In this document: positions 19,015-32,477 of the stretch, piece after piece
How the letters are laid out: every line of letters starts with the position of its first letter
Position numbering within the stretch: the stretch's first letter is position 1
Assembly (NCBI GenBank): GCA_016789845.1
Contig: JAEUQA010000067.1
Coordinates: 186,001-250,000 of the forward strand
Length of the DNA stretch: 64,000 nucleotides
Source: Chromatiales bacterium
GTDB lineage: Bacteria; Pseudomonadota; Gammaproteobacteria; Steroidobacterales; GCA-2729495
Reading direction: 5' to 3'
Program-made: the position numbers and the translations under genes
The notes under the pieces: model-generated
What the model was told of the DNA's origin: nothing
Databases searched by the model: none
What the model saw: only the letters and a program-made list of their open reading frames with translations

Positions 19015-19787
19015 CCGACATCCACCCGACGGCAATCCTGGCGGCCGGCGCCGAAGTCGACCAGGGCGTCACCATCGGCCCCTATGCCGTGATTGGCGCC
19101 GGTGTGCAGCTCGGTGCCGGAACCACGGTGGGCGCCCACGCCGTCATCAAGGGCCCGACCACCATCGGGAGGGACAACCGCATCTTCCAGTTTGCCGCCA
19201 TCGGCGAGGATCCCCAGGACAAGAAGTACCGGGGGGAGCCCACCCGGCTGGTCATCGGCGACCGCAACACCTTTCGCGAGTTCTGCACCATCCATCGGGG
19301 CACCGCGCAGGACCAGGGCATTACCCGCATCGGCGATGACAACTGGATCATGGCCTATGTGCACGTCGCCCACGACTGTGTCGTCGGCAACGACGTGATC
19401 TTCTCCAACAATGCGACCCTTGCGGGGCACGTGCACGTGGGCGACCACGTCATCTGCAGCGGCTTCTCGGCCATCCACCAGTTCTGCCGGCTCGGTGCCC
19501 ACAGCTTCCTGGGCGGCTTTGCGGCCGTCACCCGGGACGTGCCCCCCTACGTCATGGTGGCCGGCCAGCCCACCGCGCCCCACGGCATCAACAGCGAGGG
19601 GCTGAAGCGCCGGGGGTTCACCCCCGAGCAGCTGCGGAACCTGAAGGAGGCCTACCGGATCCTGTACCGGGAGCAGCTCCAGCTGGCCGAGGCACGGGAC
19701 CGCCTCGCCGTGCTCGCGGAGAGCCAGCCGGAGCTGCGCATCCTCGTCGAATTCATCGACCAGTCAGAACGCAGCCTGATCCGCTGA
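19011..19787 (+). CDS. lpxA: UDP-N-acetylglucosamine acyltransferase LpxA
   Basis: First step of lipid A synthesis: transfers R-3-hydroxyacyl from ACP to UDP-GlcNAc. The 258-residue beta-helix enzyme has its catalytic His in [13 protein letters not shown] (His121, equivalent to E. coli His125). The C-terminal helical domain ends SERSLIR. It starts with GTG overlapping the lpxD stop. Confidence 0.98.
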   Translation: MTDIHPTAILAAGAEVDQGVTIGPYAVIGAGVQLGAGTTVGAHAVIKGPTTIGRDNRIFQFAAIGEDPQDKKYRGEPTRLVIGDRNTFREFCTIHRGTAQDQGITRIGDDNWIMAYVHVAHDCVVGNDVIFSNNATLAGHVHVGDHVICSGFSAIHQFCRLGAHSFLGGFAAVTRDVPPYVMVAGQPTAPHGINSEGLKRRGFTPEQLRNLKEAYRILYREQLQLAEARDRLAVLAESQPELRILVEFIDQSERSLIR

Positions 19788-19795
19788 CGGCGTCA

Positions 19796-20953
19796 ATGCC
19801 GCGCATCGCCATCGTGGCCGGCGAGATCTCGGGTGACAGGCTCGGTGCGGGGCTCATTGCGGCCGTGCGCGCCCGGCGTCCCGACGTGCAATTTGCCGGA
19901 ATCGCCGGGCCTGCCATGCAGGCCGCCGGTTGCGAGGCCTGGGCGGCCAGCGAGGAGCTCGCGGTCATGGGGCTTGCCGAGGTGGTCAGGCACCTCCCGC
20001 GCCTCCGGCGGGTCATGCAGGGGCTCGAAAGGCGGCTGGCTGCCGACCCGCCGGACCTGTACATCGGCATCGATGCCCCCGACTTCAACCTGCGGGTGGA
20101 GCAGCACGTCCGGGCGGCCGGGCTGCGGACCGTGCACTACGTGTCGCCCTCGGTCTGGGCCTGGCGCCCGGGCCGCGTGCAGGTGCTGCGGGCGGCCTGC
20201 GATCATGTGCTTTGCCTGCTGCCCTTCGAGGCCGACTTCCTGCAGGGGCACGGCGTGCCGGCGACGTTCGTCGGGCACCCGCTCGCCGACGAGTTGCCTC
20301 CGGACCCGGACCGGAACGAGGCCCGCCGGGCCCTGGGCCTCCCGGCGGCTGGCCCGGTGCTGGCCATCCTGCCCGGGAGCCGGGCCGGCGAGTTGCAGCG
20401 CCTGGGGCCGGTCTTTGCGGCGACGGCGGCCTGGCTGGCGGAGCGCGTGCCGAACCTCACGGCCGTCGTGCCACTGGCCACGCCGGCCTTGCGCCGCAGG
20501 TTCGCGGGGCACTGGAGTCCCGCCGCGACTGGTGGGGCCGACGTGCGTCTCCTGGACGGCCAGGCGCAGGGCGCCATGGCCGCTGCCGACGTGATCCTGC
20601 TGGCGTCCGGCACGGCGACCCTGGAGGCCATGCTGATTAACCGGCCCATGGTCGTGGCCTATCGCCTCGCGCCGCTCACCTACGGCCTGCTGAAGGCCCT
20701 GCGCCTCGTTCGCGTGGAGCACTTCGCGCTGCCCAACCTGCTGGCCGGTGAGCGGCTGGTCCCCGAGCTGCTGCAGGCCGCCGCCAACCCCGCGGCGCTG
20801 GGCGCCGAGGTGCTGCGCTGGCTCGGGTCGCCCGACGCCTGCGCGCGGCTCCGGCAACGGTTCGCCGGGCTGGGCGCCCTCCTGCGGCGCCGGGCCAGCG
20901 AGCGGGCCGCGGAAGTCGTGCTCGGCATGCTCCCGGGTTCGTATAATCGCTGA
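19796..20953 (+). CDS. lpxB: Lipid-A-disaccharide synthase LpxB
   Basis: GT19 glycosyltransferase joining UDP-diacylglucosamine with lipid X at the inner face of the membrane. The N-terminal VAGEISGDRLGAGL, the YVSPSVWAWRPGR motif and the LPGSRAGELQRLGPVF nucleotide-site motif are all present. The product has 385 residues, similar to E. coli (382). It is the third lipid A gene in a row. TATAAT occurs within its last codons (20942-20947) and could be a -10 box for rnhB, but lacks a good -35. Confidence 0.97.
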   Translation: MPRIAIVAGEISGDRLGAGLIAAVRARRPDVQFAGIAGPAMQAAGCEAWAASEELAVMGLAEVVRHLPRLRRVMQGLERRLAADPPDLYIGIDAPDFNLRVEQHVRAAGLRTVHYVSPSVWAWRPGRVQVLRAACDHVLCLLPFEADFLQGHGVPATFVGHPLADELPPDPDRNEARRALGLPAAGPVLAILPGSRAGELQRLGPVFAATAAWLAERVPNLTAVVPLATPALRRRFAGHWSPAATGGADVRLLDGQAQGAMAAADVILLASGTATLEAMLINRPMVVAYRLAPLTYGLLKALRLVRVEHFALPNLLAGERLVPELLQAAANPAALGAEVLRWLGSPDACARLRQRFAGLGALLRRRASERAAEVVLGMLPGSYNR

Positions 20954-20984
20954 CCCTTCCCCACCCACCTGATGGCTCCCTGTA

Positions 20985-21578
20985 GTGAACCTTGCTGGCG
21001 AAACCGTAGCGGGCATCGATGAAGCGGGCAGGGGCCCGCTCGCCGGCCCGGTGGTGGCTGCCGTCGTGGTCCTCGGGAGCGACCAGTCCATCGCGGGCGT
21101 CCGGGACTCCAAGCAGCTCACGGTGGCCCAGCGCGCCGAGGCGGCGCTGCGCATTCGCGCCGAAGCGCTGGAGTGGGCGCTGGGCGAGGCGTCAACGGAT
21201 GAAATCGACGAGCTGAATATCCTGCAGGCCACGCTGCTCGCCATGCAGCGGGCTTTCGCCGGACTCACCTGCGTCCCGGCGCGGGTGGAGGTCGACGGCA
21301 ATCGTGCGCCCCGCCTGGCAGGGTACCGGGGAACGATCGAGACCGTGGTGGAGGGCGACCGCCTGCGGCTCGCCATCGGAGCCGCCTCCATCCTGGCGAA
21401 AGTGCACCGCGACGACCTGATGGGTCGGCTGCATGCCATCTATCCCGACTACGGCTTTGAGCAGCACAAGGGCTATCCGACAGCCCGGCATCGGGCGGCA
21501 CTCCGGCTGCTCGGTCCCTGCCCCGAGCACCGGCGCAGTTTCGCGCCCGTGCGTGCGGCCATGGGGAACTCCCCATGA
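20985..21578 (+). CDS. rnhB: Ribonuclease HII
   Basis: Removes misincorporated ribonucleotides and RNA from RNA-DNA hybrids. The catalytic quartet is visible: Asp-Glu in AGIDEAGRGPLAGPV, the Asp in RVEVDGNRAP, and the Asp in IYPDYGFEQHKGY. The product has 197 residues, starts at GTG and overlaps dnaE by ATGA. Confidence 0.97.
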   Translation: MNLAGETVAGIDEAGRGPLAGPVVAAVVVLGSDQSIAGVRDSKQLTVAQRAEAALRIRAEALEWALGEASTDEIDELNILQATLLAMQRAFAGLTCVPARVEVDGNRAPRLAGYRGTIETVVEGDRLRLAIGAASILAKVHRDDLMGRLHAIYPDYGFEQHKGYPTARHRAALRLLGPCPEHRRSFAPVRAAMGNSP

Positions 21579-24500
21579 CCCCGGCCTTCGTCCACCTGCA
21601 CGTGCATACCGAGTACTCCCTGGTGGACAGTGTCGTTCGCGTCCCGGACCTGGTCGCCGCGGCCGCCGCCGGCGGCATGCCAGCGGTTGCCATCACCGAC
21701 CAGGGCAACCTGTTCGGCCTGGTGAAGTTCTACCGCGCGGCCCTGGCGGCCGGCGTCCAGCCGATCGTCGGCGCCGAAGTCTGGGTCGCCGGTCCCGCCG
21801 ACAAGGGGCAGGCCGATCGCCAGGAGCCGTCGCGGCTCGTTCTCCTCTGCCGGAACCAGCCGGGCTATCGCAACCTCTGCCGCCTGCTCACCCGGGCCTG
21901 GCTGGAAGGGCAGCAGGGCGGCCTGCCCGTGCTCCGGGCGGGCTGGCTCGACGAAGCGACGGCCGAAGGACTCATCGCGCTGTCCGGCGGCCGCGACGGC
22001 GTGCTCGGCCGTACGCTCCTGGCCGGCTCCCGGTCGCTGGCCGAGCGCACGGCGGCGGAGTTCCGCGCGTGGTTCCACGGTGACTTCTACGTGGAGCTGC
22101 AGCGCACCGGGCGCCCCCAGGATGACGACTACCTCCACGCCGCGGTGAGCTTCGCCAACGACATGGGGCTGCCGGTCGTGGCAACGAACGACGTCCGGTT
22201 CCTCACGCCGGCGGAGTTCGAGGCCCACGAAGCCCGGGTGTGCATCCAGACGGGCTACGTGCTGGCCGACCCCGGCCGTCCCCGGCTCTACAGCGAGCAG
22301 CAATACCTGCGCTCGCCCGCGGAAATGGCCGAGCTTTTCGCCGACCTGCCGGAAGCCATCGAGAACACGGTGGAAATTGCCCGGCGCTGCCACCTGGCAC
22401 TCAGCCTGGGCGAAACCCACCTGCCCGACTATGGCGTGCCGGACGGGGCCACGCCCGACGCCTGGCTGAGAAGGCAGTCGGCGGAGGGCCTTGCGGCGCG
22501 CTTCCCGGGCGCGGCACCGGCGCCTGCCTACGCGGAACGGCTGGGCACCGAGCTCGACGTGATCTGCCGCATGGGATTCTCCGGCTACTTCCTCATCGTG
22601 GCGGACTTCATCCGCTGGGCGCGGGAGCACGAGATCCCCGTTGGCCCGGGGCGCGGTTCCGGCGCCGGCTCGCTCGTGGCCTGGGCGCTCGGCATCACCG
22701 ATCTCGACCCGATCCACCACGACCTCCTGTTCGAGCGCTTCCTGAACCCGGAGCGCGTGTCGATGCCCGACTTCGACATCGACTTCTGCATGGAGGGCCG
22801 CGACCGCGTCATCGACTACGTCAGCGAGCGCTACGGCCGCGACCGGGTCTCCCAGATCATCACCTACGGCACCATGGCGGCCCGGGCCGTCGTGCGGGAT
22901 GTCGGGCGGGTCCTGGGCCAGCCCTACGGCCTCGTGGACCGCATCGCCAAGCTGGTGCCCAACGATCCCGGTGCCGAAGTCACGCTCGACAGCGCGCTGG
23001 CCCAGGAGGCTGAGCTCCGGGAGCTCTACCACCAGGACGAGGACGTGCGCAGCGTCATCGACCTGGGCAGGCGGCTGGAGGGCCTCGTGCGCAACGCGGG
23101 CCGGCACGCCGGCGGCATCGTGATCGCCCCCCGGGACATCACGGCGTTCACGCCCCTGTACCAGGTCGAGGGCGAGAAGTTCACCGTCACCCAGTTCGAC
23201 AAGGACGACGTCGAGGCCGCCGGTCTCGTGAAGTTCGACTTCCTCGGCCTGCGTACGCTGACCATCATCGACCGGGCGACGCGCGCCATCAACGCGGCGC
23301 GGGCGAGTGCCGGCGAGCCGCCCATCGAGGTGCCGGCCCTCCGGATGGACGACCAGGTGACTTTCCGGCTGCTGCGGGCCTGCAGGACGACGGCCGTGTT
23401 CCAGCTCGAGTCCCGCGGCATGCGCGATCTCGTGCGGCGCCTCCAGCCGGACAGCTTCGACGACCTCGTGGCCCTCGTGGCGCTCTACCGGCCCGGGCCG
23501 CTCCAGTCCGGCATGGTCGACGACTTCATCAACCGGAAGCACGGCGGGCGCGACCAGCCCATCGACTACCTCCACCCCGACCTCGAACCCGTCCTGCGCA
23601 GCACCTACGGCGTGATCCTCTACCAGGAGCAGGTAATGCAGATTGCCCAGCGCCTGGCGGGTTATTCGCTGGGCGAGGCCGACCTGCTGCGCCGGGCCAT
23701 GGGCAAGAAGAAGGCCGAGGAGATGGCCCAGCAGCGCTCGATCTTCACCGACCGGGCGGCGGCGCGGGGCACCGAGCGCTCGCGAGCCACCTACATCTTC
23801 GACCTGATGGAGAAGTTTGCGGGCTACGGCTTCAACAAGTCCCACTCCGCGGCCTACGCGGTGCTCACTTACCAGACGGCGTGGCTGAAGGCCAATCATC
23901 CCGCCGCGTTCATGGCCGCCGTGATGACGACGGAAATGGGCGACACGGATGCGCTCGTGGTGCAGCGCCGGGAGTGCCTGGCGATCGACCTCAGGGTGCT
24001 GCCGCCGGATATCAATGCCTCGGCGTACCCGTTCCAGGTCGAGGGCGAGCGGGGGATTCGCTATGGCCTCGGTGCCATCAAGGGCGTCGGGCGCGGCGCC
24101 GCCGAGCACATCGTGGCGGTTCGCGAGGAGGGCGGGCCCTTCCGCAACCTCCAGGATTTCTGCCTCCGGGCGGGCGGCCAGAAGCTGGGGCGCCGCCCCG
24201 TGGAGGCCCTGATCAAGGCCGGCGCCTTCGATGCCTTCGGCCCCAACCGGCCCAGCCTGCTGGCCGTCCTGCCCGGTGCGATGGATGCCGCGGACCAGGC
24301 GGCGGCGGCCGCGAGCGTGGGGCAGGAGGACATGTTCGGCGCCCCCGCGGCCCCGGCCGCCGGCCAGGACTCGGTTCCGGAGCTGCCGGACTGGGGCTGG
24401 GGCCGGAAGCTCCAGGCGGAGCGGGAAAGCCTCGGGCTCTACCTGAGCGGTCACCCGTTCGACCAGTACCGGACCGACCAGCCGTTCATCAGCACCTCCA

Positions 24501-25066
24501 GCATCGAGGCGCTGATCGCCGAGCGGCCGCCAGCTCCCGGCGAGTATCGCGGCCCCGCTCGCGAGGTGGTCATTGCCGGCCTGGTCGCCTCCGTCCGCAA
24601 GCGCGGCACGCGCACTTCCATCGAGCTGGACGACGGCACCGGCACGCTGGAGGTCGGCTTCTTCCAGGAGGGCTACGACCGCTTCCGCCATCTCCTCGGC
24701 GTGCACTCGCTCGTGGCCATCAGCGGCACGCTGCGCTTCGAGGAGTACCTGGACGGCTGGCGGCTGAACGCGAAGGACGTGCTTGACCTTGACCGGATCG
24801 TCGAGTCGCGGGCCACGGGGCTGCTGCTCCGCTGGCGCGCCGACGTGGACCGGTCGCTCAGCCCCCAGTTGCTGAAGAGCGTGATGGAGCGGCATCGTCC
24901 CGGGAAATGCAGCGTCTCGCTCTACTACAGCACCGGCGGCACGCAGGCCCGCGTCGCGCTGGGCAACGACTGGTGCGTGCGCCCGACGCGGGAACTGCGC
25001 GAACGACTGTCCGAGCTGGTGGGCCTGGATGGCTTCCGCTTCGTTTACGAAGGTCCCCGCCAGTAG
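21575..25066 (+). CDS. dnaE: DNA polymerase III alpha subunit
   Basis: Replicative polymerase catalytic subunit, 1163 residues (E. coli 1160). An N-terminal PHP domain opens with FVHLHVHTEYSLVDS and AITDQGNLFGLVKF. The C-family palm has MPDFDIDFCMEGRD near 398 with two catalytic Asp residues, and LVKFDFLGLRTL near 555 with the third. It also has the fingers, the tandem HhH region and a C-terminal OB fold near 985-1060 (VIAGLVASVRKRG). Coupled to rnhB, with accA 12 bases downstream, as in E. coli. Confidence 0.98.
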   Translation: MTPAFVHLHVHTEYSLVDSVVRVPDLVAAAAAGGMPAVAITDQGNLFGLVKFYRAALAAGVQPIVGAEVWVAGPADKGQADRQEPSRLVLLCRNQPGYRNLCRLLTRAWLEGQQGGLPVLRAGWLDEATAEGLIALSGGRDGVLGRTLLAGSRSLAERTAAEFRAWFHGDFYVELQRTGRPQDDDYLHAAVSFANDMGLPVVATNDVRFLTPAEFEAHEARVCIQTGYVLADPGRPRLYSEQQYLRSPAEMAELFADLPEAIENTVEIARRCHLALSLGETHLPDYGVPDGATPDAWLRRQSAEGLAARFPGAAPAPAYAERLGTELDVICRMGFSGYFLIVADFIRWAREHEIPVGPGRGSGAGSLVAWALGITDLDPIHHDLLFERFLNPERVSMPDFDIDFCMEGRDRVIDYVSERYGRDRVSQIITYGTMAARAVVRDVGRVLGQPYGLVDRIAKLVPNDPGAEVTLDSALAQEAELRELYHQDEDVRSVIDLGRRLEGLVRNAGRHAGGIVIAPRDITAFTPLYQVEGEKFTVTQFDKDDVEAAGLVKFDFLGLRTLTIIDRATRAINAARASAGEPPIEVPALRMDDQVTFRLLRACRTTAVFQLESRGMRDLVRRLQPDSFDDLVALVALYRPGPLQSGMVDDFINRKHGGRDQPIDYLHPDLEPVLRSTYGVILYQEQVMQIAQRLAGYSLGEADLLRRAMGKKKAEEMAQQRSIFTDRAAARGTERSRATYIFDLMEKFAGYGFNKSHSAAYAVLTYQTAWLKANHPAAFMAAVMTTEMGDTDALVVQRRECLAIDLRVLPPDINASAYPFQVEGERGIRYGLGAIKGVGRGAAEHIVAVREEGGPFRNLQDFCLRAGGQKLGRRPVEALIKAGAFDAFGPNRPSLLAVLPGAMDAADQAAAAASVGQEDMFGAPAAPAAGQDSVPELPDWGWGRKLQAERESLGLYLSGHPFDQYRTDQPFISTSSIEALIAERPPAPGEYRGPAREVVIAGLVASVRKRGTRTSIELDDGTGTLEVGFFQEGYDRFRHLLGVHSLVAISGTLRFEEYLDGWRLNAKDVLDLDRIVESRATGLLLRWRADVDRSLSPQLLKSVMERHRPGKCSVSLYYSTGGTQARVALGNDWCVRPTRELRERLSELVGLDGFRFVYEGPRQ

Positions 25067-25078
25067 TAAGGTTTCGCC

Positions 25079-26038
25079 ATGGACCTGAAATTCCTGGATT
25101 TCGAACAGCCCATCGCCGAGCTCGAGGCCAAGATCGACGAGCTGCGTTTCGTCGGCGACGACTCGGAGATCAACATCAGCGACGAGATCGCCCGGCTCAA
25201 GTCGAAGAGCGAGGCGTTGACCCGCAGCATCTTCTCGAGCCTCACCGCCTGGCAGGTCGCGCAGCTCGCGCGGCATCCCCTGCGGCCCTACACCCTGGAC
25301 TACCTGGCCGTGCTGAGCCCCGATTTCCAGGAACTGCACGGCGACCGCATGTTCTCCGATGACCCTGCGATGGTGTGCGGGATCGGGCGGCTCGATGGCC
25401 GGCCCGTCGTGTTCATCGGCCAGCAGAAGGGCCGGGACACCAGGGAGCGCGTCCGCCGCAACTACGGCATGCCGAAGCCGGAGGGCTATCGCAAGGCATT
25501 GCGCCTGCTGAAGATGGCGGAGAAGTTCCGCCTGCCGGTCGTCACCTTCATCGACACCCCCGGTGCCTACCCGGGGATAGGGGCCGAGGAGAGGGGCCAG
25601 AGCGAGGCCATCGCCCGCAACCTGTTCGAGATGGCCCGGCTCAAGACCCCCGTCGTCAGCATCGTGATCGGCGAGGGCGGCTCGGGCGGTGCCCTGGCGA
25701 TCGGCGTGGGCGACCGGGTGATCATGCTCGAGTACAGCGTGTACAGCGTCATCTCGCCGGAAGGCTGCGCCAGCATCCTGTGGAAGGGTGCGGACAAGGC
25801 CGAGGTCGCGGCGGAGGCCATGGGCATCACGGCGCCGCGGCTGCGCGAGCTCGGCCTGATCGACGAAGTCATCCGCGAGCCGCTCGGCGGCGCCCACCGC
25901 GACCCGGCCGGCATGGCGGAGGCGGTGCGCGCCGCCCTGACCAGTCACCTCCGTGACCTGGAAGCTCTCGACATCAACGAGCTGCTGCGCCGGCGGGCGG
26001 TGCGCCTGCGGGCCTACGGCAGTTTCCGGGAGAATTGA
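25079..26038 (+). CDS. accA: Acetyl-CoA carboxylase carboxyltransferase subunit alpha
   Basis: With AccD it transfers CO2 from biotin to acetyl-CoA, the first committed step of fatty acid synthesis. The 319 residues equal the E. coli length. Motifs are [18 protein letters not shown] at the N-terminus, then [18 protein letters not shown] and [18 protein letters not shown] (oxyanion and CoA site), and [11 protein letters not shown]. It follows dnaE and precedes tilS, the conserved gammaproteobacterial order. Confidence 0.98.
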   Translation: MDLKFLDFEQPIAELEAKIDELRFVGDDSEINISDEIARLKSKSEALTRSIFSSLTAWQVAQLARHPLRPYTLDYLAVLSPDFQELHGDRMFSDDPAMVCGIGRLDGRPVVFIGQQKGRDTRERVRRNYGMPKPEGYRKALRLLKMAEKFRLPVVTFIDTPGAYPGIGAEERGQSEAIARNLFEMARLKTPVVSIVIGEGGSGGALAIGVGDRVIMLEYSVYSVISPEGCASILWKGADKAEVAAEAMGITAPRLRELGLIDEVIREPLGGAHRDPAGMAEAVRAALTSHLRDLEALDINELLRRRAVRLRAYGSFREN

Positions 26039-26050
26039 GCGCCGGGGCGC

Positions 26051-27412
26051 GTGACCATGCGTCCCGGTTCCGATTCAGTCCGGCTTGCGCTCCTGGAAAG
26101 CCTGCCGGAGGGAGCTGAACTCTGCGTTGCCTTCAGTGGCGGCCGCGACTCGACGGTGCTCCTCCATGCCCTGGCCCGGCTGCGCAAGGAACGGCGGTTC
26201 ACGCTGCGCGCCGTGCACGTCGATCACGGCATCCAGGCCGCCGCCCGGGACTGGGCGGCGCACTGTGTAGCCACCGCGGCCAGGCTGGCCGTTCCCTGCG
26301 AGGCCGTCCCGGTGACGGTGCGGAACGACCGGGGCAAGGGCCTGGAGGCGGAGGCCCGGGAGGCCCGCTACGGCGCCCTCCGGCAGTTGCTCCGGCCGGG
26401 CGAGTGGCTGCTGACGGCGCACCACGCGGATGACCAGCTGGAGACCGTCCTGCTCCATCTGTTGCGTGGCTCCGGGGTCAGTGGCCTGGCCGGCATTCCA
26501 CGGGACACGGCCTTCGGGCCCGGTCGGCTCCGCCGCCCGCTGCTCGACGTATCGGCCGAATCACTCGCTGCCTATGCACGGGAGCTGCTGGCGCCCGGGG
26601 GCCTTGGCTGGCTGACGGATCCCATGAACGCGGACGTCGCCTACGACCGCGGGTTTGTCCGGCACGAAGTAGCGCCGGTCCTCCGCCGGCGGTTTCCGGC
26701 GGCGGCCGGCGCGATCGGGCGCACCGCCGCCCTGGCAGGCGAGGCCGCCGGCCTGCTCGAGGAGCTGGCGCGGGCGGATGCCCGCGACGGGGTCGTGGCG
26801 CACCGGGTGTCCCTGGCGGCCATCCGGGGCCTCGGGCCGGCGCGGCAGCGAAATCTGGTCCGTGTTCTGGCGAGGGACCGGGGTTGGGCGACGCCACCGG
26901 AGCGGCGCCTGCGGGAAGGCCTCGCCCAGCTCCTCGCGGCAGCGCCGGGCCGGCAGCCGGTGCTCGCCTGGGGCGGGCACGAGATCCGCCGGTTCCGGGA
27001 GCATCTCCACCTGCTCGATGTCGCCGTTCCCGCTCCCGGTGCACCGGCGCTGCCGGCGCCCTGGCACGACGGGCAGCGGCTCAATCTCGGCGGGATCCGG
27101 GGCGAGCTGGATCTCCAGCGGGGTGCCGGTGCCGGCGGACTGGACCCCGGGGTGGTTGCGGATGGCCTCGAGGTCGTGTTTCGCAGCGGTGGCGAGCGGG
27201 TTCGCCCGGGCTCCGACCGGCACCACCGGACGCTCAAGTACCTGTTCCAGTCCCGGGGCATCGTTCCCTGGATGCGGGGGCACGTGCCGCTGGTGTTCGT
27301 TTGCGGGCAACTGGCCGCCGTGGCCGACATCTGGATCGCTGACTGGGCTGCTGCTGCACCCGGCGATGCGGGGTTGCAGATCGTCTGGACGGGCCACGCC
27401 CCGATCTGGTAA
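26051..27412 (+). CDS. tilS: tRNA(Ile)-lysidine synthase
   Basis: Adds lysine to C34 of the CAU-anticodon tRNA-Ile so that it reads AUA. The N-type ATP pyrophosphatase P-loop is AFSGGRDSTVLLHAL, followed by AVHVDHGIQ and TAHHADDQLETVLLHLLRGSG. The two C-terminal tRNA-binding domains end near residue 453. It begins at GTG 26051 or ATG 26057, and no strong ribosome site separates these choices. Length is in the family range (E. coli 432). Confidence 0.95.
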   Translation: MTMRPGSDSVRLALLESLPEGAELCVAFSGGRDSTVLLHALARLRKERRFTLRAVHVDHGIQAAARDWAAHCVATAARLAVPCEAVPVTVRNDRGKGLEAEAREARYGALRQLLRPGEWLLTAHHADDQLETVLLHLLRGSGVSGLAGIPRDTAFGPGRLRRPLLDVSAESLAAYARELLAPGGLGWLTDPMNADVAYDRGFVRHEVAPVLRRRFPAAAGAIGRTAALAGEAAGLLEELARADARDGVVAHRVSLAAIRGLGPARQRNLVRVLARDRGWATPPERRLREGLAQLLAAAPGRQPVLAWGGHEIRRFREHLHLLDVAVPAPGAPALPAPWHDGQRLNLGGIRGELDLQRGAGAGGLDPGVVADGLEVVFRSGGERVRPGSDRHHRTLKYLFQSRGIVPWMRGHVPLVFVCGQLAAVADIWIADWAAAAPGDAGLQIVWTGHAPIW

Positions 27413-27466
27413 CTTTTCCTCCCCATCTGCCTCCTTGATGGAGAGTCCAGCCCGAACATTGCGCCG

Positions 27467-27494
27467 CCTTACCCGAGCCTCACCGCCGGTAAGG
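27467..27494. repeat. Inverted repeat upstream of pyrG
   Basis: CCTTACC and GGTAAGG form a perfect 7-bp inverted repeat with a 14-base loop, in the 139-base gap between tilS and pyrG. There is no T-run, so a classic terminator is unlikely; an operator or leader hairpin is possible. Nothing else recognisable is in the gap. Confidence 0.4.
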
Positions 27495-27521
27495 TGTCCC
27501 GCTGTGTTTGGTACTGATTAA

Positions 27522-31326
<3,805 letters not shown>

Positions 31327-31378
31327 CGTTCTTCACCACGGCGGGGGCTGGGGCACTATGCGGGGCGAGATTCTCTTC

Positions 31379-31663
31379 ATGCGAACGGGCATCGGCGTGC
31401 TGTCGGTCCTGCTCCTCCTGCTCCAGGTGCGCCTGTGGGTTTCCGATGACGGCTACCGGGAGGTGGCCCGTCTGGGCGCGCTCATCACGGGGCAGACGGC
31501 CGAGAATGCCCGGCTGGCCCAGCGCAACCAGCGCCTCGAGGCGGAGGTCGTCGAGCTCCGGAAGGGCGACACCGCGGTCGAGGAGCGGGCCCGCGCCGAC
31601 CTGGGCCTGATCGGGCCGGACGAGACCTTCTATCTCTTCGGTGGCGCCCGGCCCGCTGGCTGA
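31379..31663 (+). CDS. ftsB: Cell division protein FtsB
   Basis: Small bitopic divisome protein that complexes with FtsL and FtsQ. One membrane helix (about 5-22) is followed by a heptad coiled coil (ENARLAQRNQRLEAEVVELRKG). The closing family motif ERARADLGLIGPDETFY resembles E. coli ERARNELSMTRPGETFY. The 94-residue form starts like E. coli FtsB with a very short cytoplasmic end; an ATG at 31358 would add seven residues. Normally ispD follows, but here an enoyl-CoA isomerase-like gene does. Confidence 0.93.
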   Translation: MRTGIGVLSVLLLLLQVRLWVSDDGYREVARLGALITGQTAENARLAQRNQRLEAEVVELRKGDTAVEERARADLGLIGPDETFYLFGGARPAG

Positions 31664-31689
31664 GCGCCCGTACGCTGGACCCGGGCCCC

Positions 31690-32436
31690 TTGCTCCACAT
31701 CCAGTTCCACGAGGCCGTGGCGGAGATCCGGATGGATCGCCCGCCGGCCAATGCCCTGAATCGCGAGCTCGTCGAGCGCCTCCTGGCGGCCCTGGAAACG
31801 GCCCGCATGGACGGTGCGCATGCCATCGTCCTGACCGGGCGCCCCGGCATGTTCAGTGGTGGCCTCGACGTGCCTGAGCTGCTGGCCCTCGACCGCCGCC
31901 AGATCGAAACCTTCTGGGGCCTGTTCTTCAGCCTCACGCGGCAGCTGGCGGCCAGTCCCGTGCCGGTCATCGCGGCCGTCTCGGGGCATGCGCCCGCCGG
32001 CGGTGCGGTCCTGGCCCTCCACTGCGACTGGCGGATTGGCGTCGCGGGCAGGTACAGGATCGGGCTGAACGAAGTCCAGGTGGGTCTGCCGGTACCCGGT
32101 ACCGTCCTCGTGGCCCTGGAGCAGGCGGTCGGTCCGCGGCTGGCCCACCGGCTGGCCACGCGGGGCGAGATGCTGTCCATGGAGGACGCCGCTGCCGTGG
32201 GCCTGCTGGACGAGCTCGTGGCACCCGAGCAGCTCCTGCCCACCGCGCTCGCCCGCGCCAATGAACTGCTCGCACTGCCGCCAGTCGCCATGAATACCAC
32301 GCGCCTCGCCGCCAGGGCCCGCCTGATCGAGGCGCTCAGCAGCCCGGCCGACGTGGCGTCGGCGACGGGCTGGTGGTTTTCAGCCGAGACCCAGGCCGGG
32401 ATGCGCAAGCTGGTGGCCCGCCTGCAGAAGTCCTAG
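31690..32436 (+). CDS. Enoyl-CoA hydratase/isomerase family protein
   Basis: Crotonase-fold enzyme of 248 residues acting on acyl-CoA. The first oxyanion-hole segment is GMFSGGLDVPEL and the second is SGHAPAGGAVLALHCDWRI. The segment IGLNEVQVGLPVPG places a Glu where delta3-delta2 enoyl-CoA isomerases (mitochondrial ECI1 has GLNETQLGI) carry their base, so isomerase activity is more likely than hydratase. The start is TTG 26 bases after ftsB; no ATG precedes the conserved region. It occupies the usual ispD-ispF position. Confidence 0.85.
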   Translation: MLHIQFHEAVAEIRMDRPPANALNRELVERLLAALETARMDGAHAIVLTGRPGMFSGGLDVPELLALDRRQIETFWGLFFSLTRQLAASPVPVIAAVSGHAPAGGAVLALHCDWRIGVAGRYRIGLNEVQVGLPVPGTVLVALEQAVGPRLAHRLATRGEMLSMEDAAAVGLLDELVAPEQLLPTALARANELLALPPVAMNTTRLAARARLIEALSSPADVASATGWWFSAETQAGMRKLVARLQKS

Positions 32437-32477
32437 CCGCCCGGGAGCTCCGTGGCCCGGCAGGGCGGGGCTACCGG

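Noticed and set aside
20942..20947. Perfect TATAAT as an rnhB promoter
   Set aside because: It lies within the last lpxB codons and no -35 of more than weak match is at 16-18 bases; it was kept only as a remark.
21473..25948. A 1491-codon open frame on the minus strand opposite rnhB, dnaE and accA
   Set aside because: It crosses three real genes on the other strand, is composition-biased and shows no family motif; it is a GC-codon shadow.
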